64,000 nucleotides of DNA, from contig NC_015666.1 in the NCBI RefSeq assembly GCF_000217715.1, forward strand, positions 3,546,270 to 3,610,269, read 5' to 3'. Source of the stretch: Halopiger xanaduensis SH-6 (lineage in GTDB: Archaea > Halobacteriota > Halobacteria > Halobacteriales > Natrialbaceae). Numbering within the stretch: the stretch's first letter is position 1; the number at the start of each line of letters is the position of its first letter. Both the position numbers and the translations under genes were made by a program. Shown here in pieces: positions 63,012 to 64,000 of this stretch. Under the pieces are notes generated by a model. It had not been told where the DNA came from, did not search any database, and saw only the letters and a list, made by a program, of their open reading frames with translations.

Positions 63012-63476
63012 CGGTCGCCGGGACGTACCGCTCCGTGCTCGCGTTTCTCGAGGAACTGGATACCTGATCGACGGAGAGTATCGCGGAAAATCCGGGCGGG
63101 CCGTGGGGCACGAGTGAACTGGCCCGCGAAGGATCTACCAGCGAGCGGGTCACACAGCCACGAGTGACCGCGAGCGCTGATTGAGCACGAGTGATCCACC
63201 GGCGCTCACAGGGGTCGTTCGGGTGTCGATACGTCGCGGGTCGGCTATCGTGCCGACATCCGTATTACATAGTGTCGAACAATAAAGCTATCTATTGGCG
63301 CAACCATAGAACAATCTGAGACTTTTGTGGACAAACAGAATCGAGAGTCCAGATTCGGTTTACTTCCGAGTTTGGTCGGATGCCGGCCGAATCTCGAGCA
63401 CTATGCTACCGCAGCGGGATGCTAGAGTAGAATTGTCCTCGAACCGTCGCCAGCCGCGTATGCAGCGTCCAGCGAC
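63012..63476. other. Intergenic stretch of about 465 bp with no gene
   Basis: No plausible coding frame was found. The first half contains three CACGAGTGA copies (annotated separately). The second half, near 63275-63340, is AT-rich (AATAAAGCTATCTATTGG), which may be the box A region of an unseen or external transcript. Confidence 0.45.
63109..63194. repeat. Three direct copies of CACGAGTGA
   Basis: The 9-mer occurs at 63109-63117, 63159-63167 and 63186-63194, always in the same orientation within 86 bp. Spacings are 50 and 27 bp. Chance cannot be excluded for a 9-mer at this GC. A regulator site cluster is possible. Confidence 0.4.
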
Positions 63477-64000
63477 TCAGGGGTCGATCGCGAGCGGCGT
63501 CAAGCGGTCCGACAGTTCCGCGCTGATGAGTGCCGCGTGGCTCCGCCGCAGCCGTTCCGAGAGCGCCTGGTGGGAGATCCCCAGTTCGGCGGCGAGTTCC
63601 TCGAGGGTCACCTGTCGCGGCACGTCGAAGTAGCCCAGTTCGTGGGCCTTGGCGATCGTTTCGTACTGGATCTCGGTCAGCGGCGTCCGGACCCGGTCGA
63701 GGTCTTCCGTCCCGCTGACGCGCGTGACTTCGACGCGGTACTCGTACTGCTCGAGGAGTCGGTGTGCCGTCGAGACCGATTCGCGGTCGTGATACAGCAA
63801 CTGCAGCGCCCACCGACCGTCCCGGCCGTTCGCGGAGAGGATCGCGCCGTCGTTCTCCGAGACGATCTCTTCGAACAGTTTCAGGCGCTCGCCGAACTCG
63901 AGTCGGAAGAGCCACCGGTTGCGGTCGGTGCCGGCGTCATCGTCGACGTCGGCATCGGCGTCGGCGTCGGCGCCGGTTCCAGTGCCAGTATCGGCACTCG
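63477..64000 (-). CDS. Bacterio-opsin-activator-type HTH regulator, 5' end outside the window
   Basis: The frame is open to the window edge, with at least 174 residues, and the start is missing. It contains the HTH-10/Bat domain: TPLTEIQYETIAKAHELGYFDVPRQVTLEELAAELGISHQALSERLRRSHAALI. Upstream are LLYHDRESVSTAHRLLEQYEYRVEVTRVSG and a repetitive acidic GADADADADVDDDAG linker near the window end. Haloarchaeal Bat-like proteins regulate stress and energy genes. The first ATG inside the window (63800) is too far downstream to be the real start. Confidence 0.85.
   Translation of the reverse strand, partial: SADTGTGTGADADADADVDDDAGTDRNRWLFRLEFGERLKLFEEIVSENDGAILSANGRDGRWALQLLYHDRESVSTAHRLLEQYEYRVEVTRVSGTEDLDRVRTPLTEIQYETIAKAHELGYFDVPRQVTLEELAAELGISHQALSERLRRSHAALISAELSDRLTPLAIDP

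Noticed and set aside
1-64000. CRISPR array, prophage or intact insertion sequence
   Set aside because: No regularly spaced repeats, no phage structural genes and no transposase motif were seen anywhere in the window.

Overview
The window looks like chromosomal DNA of a haloarchaeon (class Halobacteria). GC content is high and the predicted proteins are very acidic. Many genes have a box A (TATA-like) element about 25-30 bp before the start codon and little or no leader. Secreted proteins carry twin-arginine signals plus lipoboxes. The gene families are typical of this class: TupA-type tungstate transport, a 2-oxoacid:ferredoxin oxidoreductase, a tungsten aldehyde:ferredoxin oxidoreductase, XPB-Bax1 and methylmalonyl-CoA mutase. 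The closest genus cannot be fixed from sequence reading alone. No rRNA, CRISPR array, prophage or intact insertion sequence was seen, so this is core chromosome with a few odd spots.

Layout. 0-6 kb: a cut-off CARDB/S-layer-type exported protein with a palindrome upstream, a glutaredoxin-thioredoxin reductase fusion, a DUF389 membrane protein, DUF357, a fumarylacetoacetate hydrolase-family enzyme, tRNA-Glu(UUC) and a 44-residue Cys-His-His protein. 6-10 kb: a tungstate ABC operon (binding protein, permease, ATPase) followed by a ModE-like HTH-TOBE regulator, with GTAACC repeats near its promoter. 10-16 kb: PadR regulator, PAC2 protein, methyltransferases, an RNA m5C methyltransferase with a possible PUA-like partner, DsrE, a hydrolase and a ring-cleaving dioxygenase. 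15.9-19.7 kb: Bax1 nuclease and XPB helicase genes flanking a short diadenylate cyclase-like gene. 19.8-20.9 kb: two convergent response regulators. 21-26.4 kb: grpE, dnaK, a small membrane protein and dnaJ. 26.5-35 kb: membrane, DJ-1/PfpI, AMP-ligase-like, FAD-Rieske, E1 alpha/beta 2-oxoacid dehydrogenase, lipoprotein and Na+/H+ antiporter genes. 35-41 kb: a half-size TrxR-like protein, a possible broken ferritin-like gene, tungsten AOR, an M48 protease and a zinc ribbon protein. 41-50 kb: methylmalonyl-CoA mutase and epimerase, a cupredoxin-PQQ dehydrogenase, an aldo-keto reductase, a flavin reductase and korAB. 50-64 kb: a lipoprotein, aminotransferase, quinone reductase, glycolate/lactate-type oxidase, TPP decarboxylase, UbiA prenyltransferase, amphi-Trp, two GNATs, YchF, DUF2267, a membrane HExxH protein and the 3' part of a bacterio-opsin-activator-type regulator.

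The genes fit a heterotroph that runs ferredoxin-linked 2-oxoacid and aldehyde oxidation, with tungstate uptake plausibly feeding the AOR. It also processes propionyl-CoA through methylmalonyl-CoA. The most interesting spot is the short diadenylate cyclase-like gene lying between the two partners of the XPB-Bax1 repair machine. This suggests a possible archaeal link between c-di-AMP and DNA repair, comparable in concept with bacterial DisA.
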